A DNA stretch of 11,535 bases, from positions 291,999-303,533 of the forward strand of contig NW_019091525.1 in the NCBI RefSeq assembly GCF_001949145.1. The letters run 5' to 3'. A model generated the notes under the pieces. It saw only the letters and a list, made by a program, of their open reading frames with translations. It had not been told where the DNA came from and ran no database searches. The position numbers and the translations under genes were made by a program. This stretch comes from Acanthaster planci. Taxonomy: Eukaryota > Echinodermata > Asteroidea > Valvatida > Acanthasteridae. How positions within the stretch are numbered: the stretch's first letter is position 1; every line of letters starts with the position of its first letter. Shown piece by piece: positions 1 through 6,277 of this stretch.

Positions 1-541
1 TCAGATATCGAATTGACGGTCATTTATTGGGGGACGTACAAGACGCTGACAAATACAGAAAATCAACTTAACTTCAGATCGAACGAAGCTCACACGATTT
101 AAACGGCTACCTGAGTAAAAATCGTTCATTATTTGACTTTAGTAATTACCCGCCCGATCATCAACTTTACAGCACCAAAAATAAAAAAGTCATAGGCAAA
201 ATGAAAGACAAATTTGGTGGCAAAACAATTTTAGAAGCCGTTTGCATCAGACCAAAAATGTATTCGATTCTGACGGTCGATCAAAATTTAAAGAAGGCGA
301 AAGGGGTCACAAAGTAGTAACCGAGAAACGGTTAACCCACGAGATGTATAAAAGCTGCCTATTTGACCGGGTTTCTTATTTCAATACACAGCAGCTATTG
401 AAATCAGATAAACATCGGAAGTTTACTCTGTCGCAAAACAAACTAAGCCTCTCGCCGTTGGACACAAAGCGCTATATATTATCAAATGGAATCGATACGT
501 TAGCTTACAGGCTGAAGCGAATCGAATCGAAGCGAAGCTAA
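1..541 (+). pseudogene. polB: Protein-primed family B DNA polymerase, C-terminal part (broken, 5' end outside window)
   Basis: This is the 3' end of a Polinton-type PolB, the enzyme that replicates the element. What is seen: a palm/thumb-like stretch reading LFDFSNYPPDH, then KFGGKTILEAV, then KKAKGV near 285-306, and after a frame change the C-terminal FTLSQNKLSLSPLDTKRYIL near 420-485. The KKAKGV, SPLDTKRY and TLAY motifs are hallmarks of the Polinton PolB C-terminus. Breaks: in-frame TAA at 69-71; a shift with the sign of one lost base at about 305-318, just before TAG TAA at 318-323; and probably another lost base in the G5 run at 29-33. The palm motif C (usually YxDTDS) should lie at the window start, but the nearest match is D-I-E-L at 4-15, so the metal-binding site may be gone. 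The last ten codons are AAGCGAA-type repeat and replace the expected tail. It ends 30 bp from the converging integrase. Confidence 0.85.
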
Positions 542-584
542 TCAACAACGAAGCGAGCAGCGAAGCGAGTATTACTCCGGTAAA
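513..584. repeat. GCGAAGCGAGC-type repeat cluster between polymerase and integrase
   Basis: The stretch is built from GAAGCGA, GAATCGA and GCGAAGCGAG units and covers both converging gene ends: the last codons of the polymerase and the stop codon of the integrase. Positions 558-584 recur at 5551-5577 with 25 of 27 bases identical. The unit appears inside other genes of the window, so this looks like a mobile or slippage-expanded short repeat rather than a regulatory site. Confidence 0.6.
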
Positions 585-1599
585 TCGGTATCCTCGGGTA
601 CGACCTGAAGTTCCTCTTTGACGAAACTCCTATTTGGCTCGTTTAACAGATAATATAAAGTTGGGCCCGTTTTTATCCACTTGCCATTCACCCGTTTAAA
701 TTGACTGGTGCGCTTTTCAATTTGGTAAACGTCCACGGACCAGACCGGATCTGTCGCCCTTCTGACGGTGCCGCCCTCTTGCTCACCCTGGTAATAGAGG
801 TACCTAACGACCGCGTCTGGAGGATGTTCTCGTTGGGTAGAGATCTTACCGTTTAACTTATATTCTCTTACAGATGCACTCGCTGTTTGGCTCGCTACGC
901 TCGCTAATTTGATACCTTCTGCAGGAACGGCATCGATTAAACGCATTTTTTCCTCGTTTAACGATTTCACGACCTGGGGCAAACGTTGTACCCATTCAAC
1001 GTTTCGCCCACCCACGTTTATCATTTCTTGAGCGTATTGATGGCCGAATAAACGCTCGGCTAAAGTGCGGTTAAACCTTTCCACGATCCCTTGAGATCTG
1101 TGAACACCTGGCACACCCACTTGCATTTCTACTCCGTGTTTTGCCATTAACTTTTTAAACTCGCCTTTAAATTCAGATCCCGAGTCTACCATTACGAATT
1201 TGGGCCAGGTCAGAGGTGATCACTAGTAAATTTTCTTGGTCGCTTCGCTCACTTGCCCGGCGGTTTTACTGGTCAACGGCTCGGCTTCTTTATACCGCGA
1301 ACCCACGTCTACCACGGTCAAAGCGTACTTAAACGTTTTTCTTTTAACTCGGTCAAAGGTTAAATACAAAACGTCTATTTGATGCACGTAATTAGGATCG
1401 ACCAATTCTGATTGCAACATTGTAGGTCTGGGTACGTAATGTGGTTTTGGTAAATATACTTGCCGATGGCCTGCTTTTTTAGCCAGTTCCTGATAACTGA
1501 TTTGTCAGCACCGGTCTTTTCGTGTAGATGATCGACCGCGCTTTCTCCTCGCCAGTAACCCTGTGGGCTGTAAAATAGTTTTTTAAAAGTTTGGTCCAT
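572..1599 (-). pseudogene. int: Polinton RVE-family (retroviral-type) integrase, broken
   Basis: DDE-type integrase that would insert the element into host DNA. The N-terminus begins at the ATG at 1597-1599 (MDQTFKKLFYSPQGYWRGES), 11 bp after the stop of the 139-aa gene. The catalytic core shows the first Asp in YVHQID (codon 1373-1375), the second in MVDSGSEF (1184-1186), and the Glu in GIVERFN (1079-1081), 34 residues after the second Asp; this D,D-35-E-like layout matches RVE integrases. The C-terminal RRATDPVWS and LQVVPEDTDLPE motifs are typical of Polinton integrases. Breaks: a shift with the sign of one lost base at about 1463-1468, and a tandem TAG TGA in frame at 1220-1225. The reading frame is otherwise one frame from 1420 to 572. 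An Ala/Ser-rich insert (residues from 889-905) is made of the GCGAGC repeat. About 342 codons in all. All three catalytic acids are kept, so the decay is recent or partly sequencing error. Confidence 0.93.
889..905. repeat. GCGAGC repeat inside the integrase
   Basis: On the minus strand AGCGAGCGTAGCGAGCC encodes the LASVAS tract in the integrase C-terminal half, in a linker between core and tail. It keeps the reading frame. A second short copy lies at 1240-1252 (GAGCGAAGCGA on the minus strand) next to the tandem stop codons. Confidence 0.55.
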
Positions 1600-1610
1600 T
1601 TTAAAATAGG

Positions 1611-2030
1611 TTATGCAAATCGATAAGCTAAGAAACCGACCAAGGCCGTCCCCCCTAAAATCCAAACAAACTCGCGAATTTTTTGATCTTCGGTAGGCTC
1701 GTAAAAATCGGATAATTTAGGCTCTGGCAGTATTGGGTAGATACTCTTACCGGTCAATTCCGAATAAGCTCGTAAAGCTTCGTCCACGTTTACAAATGTC
1801 TGCTTACTCGCGCGTTCTTGTCGCATTCGTTCGTTTAAAAAGTGTAGCATGTGTACGCAGTTTTGTTCCCAGGATTCCTTCGCTTGCGCTAATTGCTCCA
1901 ACGTGAGGTCGTGACGCTTTCGTTCCTCGTCGACTTTACTTTTTGATAAACTGCTAAATAAAAAATTTGAGCCCGTGAATGCCAAGGCGTTTACTTTCGC
2001 TCCTCCCACCATCATCAAAGCACTAGCCAT
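1611..2030 (-). CDS. Conserved Polinton hypothetical protein, 139 aa, hydrophobic at both ends
   Basis: The reading frame is intact, from the ATG at 2028-2030 to the TAA at 1611-1613. The protein starts with a hydrophobic, small-residue segment (residues 1-30, MASALMMVGGAKVNALAFTG). A charged helical middle with coiled-coil character follows (residues 32-80, rich in K, E, R, Q), then a PEPKLSDFYEPTEDQK stretch, and a C-terminal membrane-type helix (FVWILGGTALVGFLAYRF, about residues 120-137). This layout, with the PKLSDFY motif before a final helix, recurs in Polinton and adintovirus-like elements next to the integrase. Its function is not known; a small membrane or virion-associated protein is my inference. 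It lies 11 bp upstream of the integrase on the same strand and shares a divergent promoter region with the 50-aa gene on the other side. Confidence 0.8.
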   Translation of the reverse strand: MASALMMVGGAKVNALAFTGSNFLFSSLSKSKVDEERKRHDLTLEQLAQAKESWEQNCVHMLHFLNERMRQERASKQTFVNVDEALRAYSELTGKSIYPILPEPKLSDFYEPTEDQKIREFVWILGGTALVGFLAYRFA

Positions 2031-2057
2031 TTTTAAAATAAGGTTAAATTAAATTAA
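2031..2057. promoter_or_regulatory. AT-rich divergent promoter region
   Basis: Only 27 bp separate the leftward ATG at 2028-2030 from the rightward ATG at 2058-2060, so both promoters must lie here or inside the genes. The stretch is nearly all A and T. On the minus strand it gives TATTTTAAAA directly before the ATG; on the plus strand it gives AAATTAAATTAA directly before the ATG. Similar A/T motifs (ATTAAA or TTTTAAA touching the ATG) precede most genes here. Confidence 0.5.
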
Positions 2058-2257
2058 ATGAATAGCGGGAATAAAGATCAATTGTCGGAAATTCAAGCAG
2101 ACCTAAGTAATATCGAGCAGATGCTGGGTGACATGCGTGGAGATATAGATCACGTCGGTGATATGGTTTTAGAGACCCAGAGCGAAAAATACGAAGATCT
2201 ATTTTTGTAGCGGGTTTAACGTTAATTGCGTTTTCCTTTCTTTTTAAAATAAAATAA
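2058..2257 (+). pseudogene. Small acidic protein (50 aa) with a membrane tail in the -1 frame
   Basis: The ATG at 2058-2060 follows AAATTAAATTAA. The zero frame gives 50 aa, acidic and helical (LSNIEQMLGDMRGDIDHVGD), ending at TAG 2208-2210. Directly before that stop is a T5 run (2202-2206). Reading on in the -1 frame gives VAGLTLIAFSFLFKIK and then TAA at 2255-2257, a clean single-pass membrane helix with a basic end. A short coiled-coil protein with a C-terminal membrane anchor is a common small Polinton gene product, so I think the tail belongs to this protein. The break is either a lost T or a -1 ribosomal slip on the T run; I cannot decide between them from sequence alone. It starts the rightward block, 36 bp before the capsid gene. 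Confidence 0.6.
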
Positions 2258-2293
2258 GAATAGTAAATAACACTAGTATATTGTAAAAGTAAT

Positions 2294-3493
2294 ATGTCAC
2301 GACAATACACCAAAAAGCTAAACCCGCGTAGCAGACTTAAAGTTCCTCGCGTGATCAAAGGCGAGAGAAAAGAAATCACAATTACGCATAACCCGAGTAC
2401 CATAGCCGCACCGCCAAACTTGCCTTTAAACTCGATCTTGACGGCGCCTCGGACGACAACCGTACCGTGTATAACAACGTGGCGCGAAACCTGGTTTCGT
2501 GAGCCTCCAAGGAAACAAAATCGTAAGTTACCGAGATGCGGACGTATTTCACAATTTTAAGGACAATTGGTTACCTCTGTCGCAGACTAAAAATATGGCG
2601 TACTTTGGTTTGGAAAAGGAAAACGTGGCCAAGATACGTCTAGGGGCGGGCGATAAAAATGAAGCCGCTAACAACGGTAAAGATAAAGCAATTGCTGACG
2701 CTTTTAAAAATCGTTACGCGATTCCTTTGGACACGCCGATGTTGACGGATCATTCTCCATGCCAACCGTCGTGGTTTAAAGAGCCTCTGACGTATCAACT
2801 GACTTTTAACGGTCACGACAAAGTGGTCAACTCGTCAGATACCACCGCAGAATAGTCCATTTCGGACCTGACCTTGGAATACGAAGTCGTCACCAATCGA
2901 GATCTAGTTCAAACCCTGAGAAACAAAAAAAAAAACACGATGTATTACCTATTTGACCGAGTGCATTCCTGGAAGAAGCAGGCCGTCAATAAGTCTGACA
3001 CGCTATGGAACATCAGCATCGACCAGACGATCAAGAGCTTGAAAGGAATTTTGATTCTGTTGAGAGACCCGGTTATCAAAAACCCGCAAAAATTTTATAA
3101 TCCGCATATAACAAAAACTATTGTGACGGTCGAAGGGAAACCAATCAACTCTACTTGCAGGGGCTGTTTGAATATCAACATTGGAATGAAATTACGAAAT
3201 ACTTTGGCGATTCGGATAGAGAATCGGCGAGAGCGGTGGCCAAGGACCTAAACTTAACCGGAGTAGATATAGCTGAATATTTAAGAGATAAGTATGGTCT
3301 CTGGCTCGATTTCAGAAGTTCCGACGATAACAGCGCTCACGGGTCGGGTAGACCACTAGGCGGCGGTGGAGTTATATCGATTCAAATGGAACGACAGGGC
3401 GAAACCGCAGGGCCTCTGACGATGTACGTGTTTTTGGTGATGCATTCTCAACTCACGGTCAAAGACGGAAACTTCAAGAGTTTGGTTCATTAA
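2294..3493 (+). pseudogene. Major capsid protein, Polinton double-jelly-roll (hexon-like) type, broken
   Basis: Likely the main shell protein of the virion form. The N-terminus (MSRQYTKKLNPRSRLKVPRV, then ITITHNPSTI) and later motifs (YRDADVF, ENVAKIRLGAGDK, KAIADAF, KSDTLWNI, KFYNPHITK, YGLWLDFRSSDDN, HGSGR, and a C-terminal LTMYVFLVMHSQL) fit the MCP family of adintovirus-like Polintons; the fold is inferred, not proven. Breaks: a frame change at about 2399-2410, where a segment of roughly 20-25 residues also seems missing; a second change at about 2495-2502; an in-frame TAG at 2853-2855; and a third change at about 3139-3147. All three shifts have the sign of one lost base. It ends 6 bp before the packaging ATPase, the usual capsid-ATPase neighbourhood. 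It cannot make a full-length capsid as written. Confidence 0.72.
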
Positions 3494-3499
3494 AATTAA

Positions 3500-4138
3500 A
3501 TGGACGAGATGTATAACCAGATGTACAAGAATCCGCATTGTCCCTTAATCGTGGGTAAGACGGGGTGGGGTAAAACTCAGTGGATTTTAAATTTATTGGA
3601 AGCCGAGTATAAATTCGCGTTTGAAGCTATCGTGATTATCTGTCCGACGCTTTTTAAGAATAAAACGTATTTAGAACGGCCGTGGATGTACGCCGACGAA
3701 AATGTTTATCTGTATGATTTAGGTCGGGAAAAGTTGGAATTAAACGAGGCAATCGAACTTTATCAGAAAATTCTTGACGGAATAAATACGTTGTTTATCA
3801 CCGACGACTGCGCAGCTGATCAATTTATTAAGTATCGCAAAAAATCTAAGAATTACAATACGTGCGCTTTGAGTAGGATAGTGTTTAGCGGGCGACATTA
3901 CCTTCACAGCTGCTGGCTACTTACCCAAAAGTATAATTCCGTTTTAAAAGATTTTAGAGAGAATACGGCATGGACCGCTATTTTTCATTGCAAAGATAGA
4001 TCGTCCTGTGACCAATGTCTCTACGAAAACGACGTAGTACCGGACGAAAAACGAGAGGAATTCAAAAAATATTTACGCGACTTTCGATTCAGCAAATTGG
4101 TGTTAAATACGGAACCACCGGTAAATTATTTTGTTTAA
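3500..4138 (+). CDS. A32-like (FtsK/HerA superfamily) genome-packaging ATPase, 212 aa
   Basis: ATP-driven motor that would pump element DNA into capsids. The frame is intact, from the ATG at 3500 (preceded by ATTAAAATTAA) to the TAA at 4136-4138. Walker A is GKTGWGKT at residues 19-26; Walker B is LFITDD at residues 98-103, followed by C104; a sensor-like TQK lies at 142-144 after SRIVFSGRHYLHSCWLL. This order and a length near 210 aa are normal for Polinton and virophage packaging ATPases. A CxxC pair (SSCDQCLY) follows near residue 173. The gene lies 6 bp after the capsid gene. It is striking that this gene is undamaged while its neighbours on both sides are broken. Confidence 0.93.
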   Translation: MDEMYNQMYKNPHCPLIVGKTGWGKTQWILNLLEAEYKFAFEAIVIICPTLFKNKTYLERPWMYADENVYLYDLGREKLELNEAIELYQKILDGINTLFITDDCAADQFIKYRKKSKNYNTCALSRIVFSGRHYLHSCWLLTQKYNSVLKDFRENTAWTAIFHCKDRSSCDQCLYENDVVPDEKREEFKKYLRDFRFSKLVLNTEPPVNYFV

Positions 4139-4179
4139 TAAAAATGAGGTAATGTTTTAACGAAAGTAATTTAATTAAA

Positions 4180-4770
4180 ATGAAAAGCAAAATTTGTAGC
4201 CGATGTCATAAGTTAAAATCGCTGGACTGTTTTAAAGTTACAGATAGCGGCAAGATTTGTTCGGGGTGTATCAGCTGTAACGCTGCCGCTAAAGTTTCTA
4301 ATAATCGACGTAAATGCGAGCACGGGAGACAAAAATCACAATGCGTTGAATGTGAAGGCTCAGGGATATGTATTCACGAAAAACGGAGATATGCTTGTAA
4401 ACATTCCGGTGGAAACGGTATTTGTGAGCATGAAAAAAGTAGAGAATATTGTAAAATATGTTCTGACCCAATTGAAGTGACGATGAAAAATGGATTTGCA
4501 GCGCCCGACAAAAAGATAAAAAATACGACCGATATGACCCTGAAAAATTTATCGATAGAGAGTTTTTAAAAGAATTGGTCGACGACCATGAATTTTGTTA
4601 TTACAACGATTGCAACGTAAATTGCAATACATTTTCCAAGAGATGACATGTGCACTATTGAGCGATTAGATAACTCTATTGGGCACATTAAATCAAATTG
4701 CGTGCTAGCTTGTCGTAAGTGTAATTTAACGCGTAAGTGTGATTTCGTTCTTGAGTCAACTGACTTGTAA
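4180..4770 (+). pseudogene. Zinc-module protein with C-terminal HNH-type nuclease motif, broken
   Basis: The ATG at 4180 follows TTTAATTAAA. The intact first part (129 aa) has an N-terminal zinc-ribbon pattern (CSRC near residues 6-9, then CSGCISC). Three modules of about 16-18 residues of the form CEH(x)8CxxC follow: KCEHGRQKSQCVEC, ICIHEKRRYACKHS (last Cys replaced by Ser) and ICEHEKSREYCKIC. After the frame breaks, the remainder reads KFIDREFLKELVDD, then a CYY...C piece, then IERLDNSIGHIKSN and CVLACRKCNLTR up to TAA at 4768-4770. The R-x-DN-x-x-GH...N...CxxCN pattern is that of a zinc-bound HNH/His-Me finger nuclease. Breaks lie at about 4515-4545 and 4611-4640, the second possibly two events. 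A nuclease or homing-type role is inference from the motif. It sits between the ATPase and the hairpin spacer. Confidence 0.65.
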
Positions 4771-4832
4771 GTAAATGGTAACTAACTGTGAACTAGCCAC
4801 AGTTACTTGTTTATTTGCTTTACTTTACTTAC
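4767..4832. repeat. Long imperfect hairpin 1 in the gene-free spacer
   Basis: The outer arms GTAAGTAAA (4767-4775) and TTTACTTAC (4824-4832) are perfect inverted copies, and so are the inner arms AACTGTG (4784-4790) and CACAGTT (4798-4804), around the loop AACTAGC. The hairpin begins on the last bases of the HNH reading frame. Confidence 0.6.
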
Positions 4833-4837
4833 CTTTT

Positions 4838-4876
4838 GTTATAGCTGGGCTGACGTAGCCTGGCTGTAACTTTTTT
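4838..4876 (+). terminator. Hairpin 2 followed by a T run, terminator-like
   Basis: The arms GTTATAGCTGGGCT (4838-4851) and AGCCTGGCTGTAAC (4857-4870) pair with three non-Watson-Crick positions, some of which could be G-U in RNA. The loop is GACGT, followed by TTTTTT (4871-4876). The shape is that of a 3'-end hairpin. Eukaryotic elements do not use bacterial-type terminators, so it may be an RNA-processing signal or part of a small repeat. Confidence 0.4.
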
Positions 4877-4892
4877 ATTTTAGTTATAATTA

Positions 4893-4930
4893 AATAAGTA
4901 ACTATGTTTGAGCTAGTTCAACTACTTATT
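4893..4930. repeat. Hairpin 3 in the gene-free spacer
   Basis: AATAAGTA (4893-4900) and TACTTATT (4923-4930) are perfect inverted copies around an inner partial pairing (TTGA/TCAA). The surroundings 4881-4945 also repeat TAGTTATA and AGCTAGTT in direct orientation. Confidence 0.5.
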
Positions 4931-5025
4931 CAGCTAGTTATAGCAGCTAACCTGACCTATTTTACGGTCGAGTAACTACGACTTAAATACACCTACAACA
5001 AATTTAAAAATCGTATATTATTAAA

Positions 5026-5514
5026 ATGGACGATATTCAAAGCATTCTCACCGATTCAAAAAGCGAATCCCAACCAAACGTTAAAGACAGACTCTGTTCG
5101 ATAGCTGCATCAAGTAAAAGTAAGAAGTACCTAGGTAAAGAATATTCGATCAAAGAAATTGAAACTTTATCACCCAAAGACCAAGAAAAAATATTCAATT
5201 TGTACGAAGTTAAATTTGGCAAAGAGATCGTGAAAACTATAGGTCACGCGATTTTGAGCCTCTACTCTCGTCTACTAGGAATAGCTACCCCGATCGATCT
5301 TCTCGGGTTTAACGTCAACTTAAAATCCGAAGAAGCGCTGACCAAAGACCTAAACGACGACCCGATTATCAGTCAGACCATGGGTCACTTACTTACCGAA
5401 ATCTGTTACAAGTACGGAGTGTATCTGTCACCACTCACAGCCGCGTTAATTACCACTAAACACCTGGAGTTTAACAAAAGTTCTGTTATATTAAAAGAGG
5501 ATGTCAACGAATGA
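5026..5514 (+). CDS. Conserved Polinton-type hypothetical protein, 162 aa
   Basis: Intact, from the ATG at 5026 (preceded by ATATTATTAAA) to the TGA at 5512-5514. The protein has a charged N-terminal half with a KYLGKEYSIKEIETLSPKDQEKI stretch near residues 34-56, then a hydrophobic helical region (TIGHAILSLYSRLLGIATPIDLL, about residues 71-94), an acidic linker, and a conserved-looking end (YKYGVYLSPLTAALITTKHLEF). I recognise the shape as a recurrent small gene of Polinton elements but know no function for it. Its end overlaps the next gene by 14 bp in another frame, which suggests joint expression and selection on both. Weak membrane affinity is possible; no signal peptide is visible. Confidence 0.8.
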   Translation: MDDIQSILTDSKSESQPNVKDRLCSIAASSKSKKYLGKEYSIKEIETLSPKDQEKIFNLYEVKFGKEIVKTIGHAILSLYSRLLGIATPIDLLGFNVNLKSEEALTKDLNDDPIISQTMGHLLTEICYKYGVYLSPLTAALITTKHLEFNKSSVILKEDVNE

Positions 5515-5971
5515 ACAAGGGAACGAAACGACCAACCCGACTCCAGCAAACAGCAAAGCGAGAATTACTCCGGTAAAGACGAGCGAAGCGAGACCTCAGA
5601 CGGTAACTAAAAGTAAAAATCGAAAGCGTGTAGAACAAGGTAAGATATTAGCCGAGCATAACAAAAAGATGAAGCAGCAGCTCGCCAAGATGAAATTAAC
5701 GAACGAAGCGAGCGAAGAGAGCAGCGAAAATAGAAATGAAAATAAAATTTATCAAACGGCTATCGAGAACAGAAACTTGATATTTGGTGGATTGGCCATT
5801 GGAGTGCTTGCGGTCTATTTAATTTGGAAAAACAAGTCGACGAAACCGACCGCTCAACTAACGAACGACCGAAGCGAACGAAGTGAGCAGAAACCCGAGC
5901 GAAGCAAGTATTCTGAGCAAAACTCGAGCCAAGAAAATAAAATTGAAGAACAGATTTTAGACATGGAATAA
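5501..5971 (+). CDS. Basic protein with one membrane helix, 156 aa, repeat-expanded
   Basis: Intact, from the ATG at 5501 to the TAA at 5969-5971. The first 65 residues are Thr/Lys/Arg-rich and disordered-looking (KSKNRKRVEQGKILAEHNKK near 37-56). A single membrane helix (LIFGGLAIGVLAVYLIW, about residues 93-109) follows, and then a polar Ser/Glu/Arg tail. At least three segments are made of the GCGAAGCGAGC-type repeat: KTSEARP near residue 26, TNEASEESSEN near 67, and RSERSEQKPERSKYSEQ in the tail. These give low-complexity S/E/R/A runs without breaking the frame. A basic head plus membrane anchor suggests a DNA- or capsid-to-membrane linking virion protein; this is inference. It overlaps the upstream gene by 14 bp and lies 24 bp before the next. 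Confidence 0.8.
   Translation: MSTNEQGNETTNPTPANSKARITPVKTSEARPQTVTKSKNRKRVEQGKILAEHNKKMKQQLAKMKLTNEASEESSENRNENKIYQTAIENRNLIFGGLAIGVLAVYLIWKNKSTKPTAQLTNDRSERSEQKPERSKYSEQNSSQENKIEEQILDME
5551..5594. repeat. GCGAAGCGAGC-type repeat with a 27-bp copy of the integrase-end sequence
   Basis: Positions 5551-5577 match 558-584 at 25 of 27 bases, in the same orientation, including the non-repeat part ATTACTCCGGTAAA. Then GAGCGAAGCGAG follows at 5581-5592. Here the sequence is translated in the 156-aa gene; at the other site it spans the integrase stop codon. Confidence 0.65.
5701..5728. repeat. GCGAAGCGAGC-type repeat, coding copy
   Basis: GAACGAAGCGAGCGAAGAGAGCAGCGAA encodes the NEASEESSE tract of the 156-aa gene. 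The frame is kept. Confidence 0.55.
5871..5910. repeat. GAAGCGAACGAAGTGAGC-type repeat, coding copy
   Basis: Diverged units of the same repeat (GAAGCGAACGAAGTGAGC, then GAGCGAAGCAAG) encode the RSERSEQ and PERSKYSEQ tail of the 156-aa gene. A further short copy, GCAAAGCGAGCGCGA, is at 6341-6355 inside the next large gene. Confidence 0.5.
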
Positions 5972-5995
5972 ATTTAAGATTCCTTATTATTAAAT

Positions 5996-6250
5996 ATGAG
6001 TAACGCTAAATCAATCGACGTAAACGGAATCGCCAATACTGTTTACCACGGTGCAGTCGTTTCGGGTATTTCTTTGGGTTATGCCATGCTATCGAGAAAG
6101 CTTTTTAAAATAAAACCGCCGGATCTAAATAAATTATCTGCCGAAGACACGTTGAAATTGACCGCGCTGTCTAGCGGTGCATTGGCTACCCAGGGTTGGT
6201 TGATAGCGCAAGGTATATTGCCTGCGAGTTTTCCTATGAGTAGTAGTTAG
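5996..6250 (+). CDS. Small two-helix membrane protein, 84 aa, conserved in Polintons
   Basis: Intact, from the ATG at 5996 (preceded by CTTATTATTAAAT) to the TAG at 6248-6250. Two hydrophobic helices are visible: GIANTVYHGAVVSGISLGYA at residues 11-30, and LTALSSGALATQGWLIAQGI at residues 55-74. A short Lys/Pro-rich loop (RKLFKIKPPDLNKL) joins them. The VDVNGIANTVYHG-like start and the QGILPA end recur in small proteins of these elements; the function is unknown. The two-helix hairpin suggests a virion membrane or membrane-permeabilising component. It lies 24 bp after the 156-aa gene and 27 bp before the next ATG. Confidence 0.78.
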   Translation: MSNAKSIDVNGIANTVYHGAVVSGISLGYAMLSRKLFKIKPPDLNKLSAEDTLKLTALSSGALATQGWLIAQGILPASFPMSSS

Positions 6251-6277
6251 GTTTTCTTATTTTAAAGTTAAAGCAAA

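Larger units (their letters stand above)
4771..5025. other. Gene-free spacer rich in AGTAACT/AGCTAGTTA words
   Basis: No reading frame of note lies between the end of the HNH gene and the ATG at 5026. The content is three hairpins in a row plus recurring short words (AGTAACTA, GTTATAGC, AGCTAGTT). The last 40 bases are A/T-rich and end in ATTATTAAA before the next ATG, a start-proximal motif shared with other genes. It could be a small non-autonomous insertion or a regulatory/replication region. Confidence 0.5.

Noticed and set aside
2044-2403. 119-codon open frame on the minus strand
   Set aside because: It lies opposite the 50-aa gene and the capsid N-terminus, has no recognisable motif, and its protein looks like antisense of A/T-rich DNA.
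4893-4930. One large terminal-inverted-repeat transposon covering 4760-4990
   Set aside because: The two outer edges do not match each other well; only the local hairpins are convincing.
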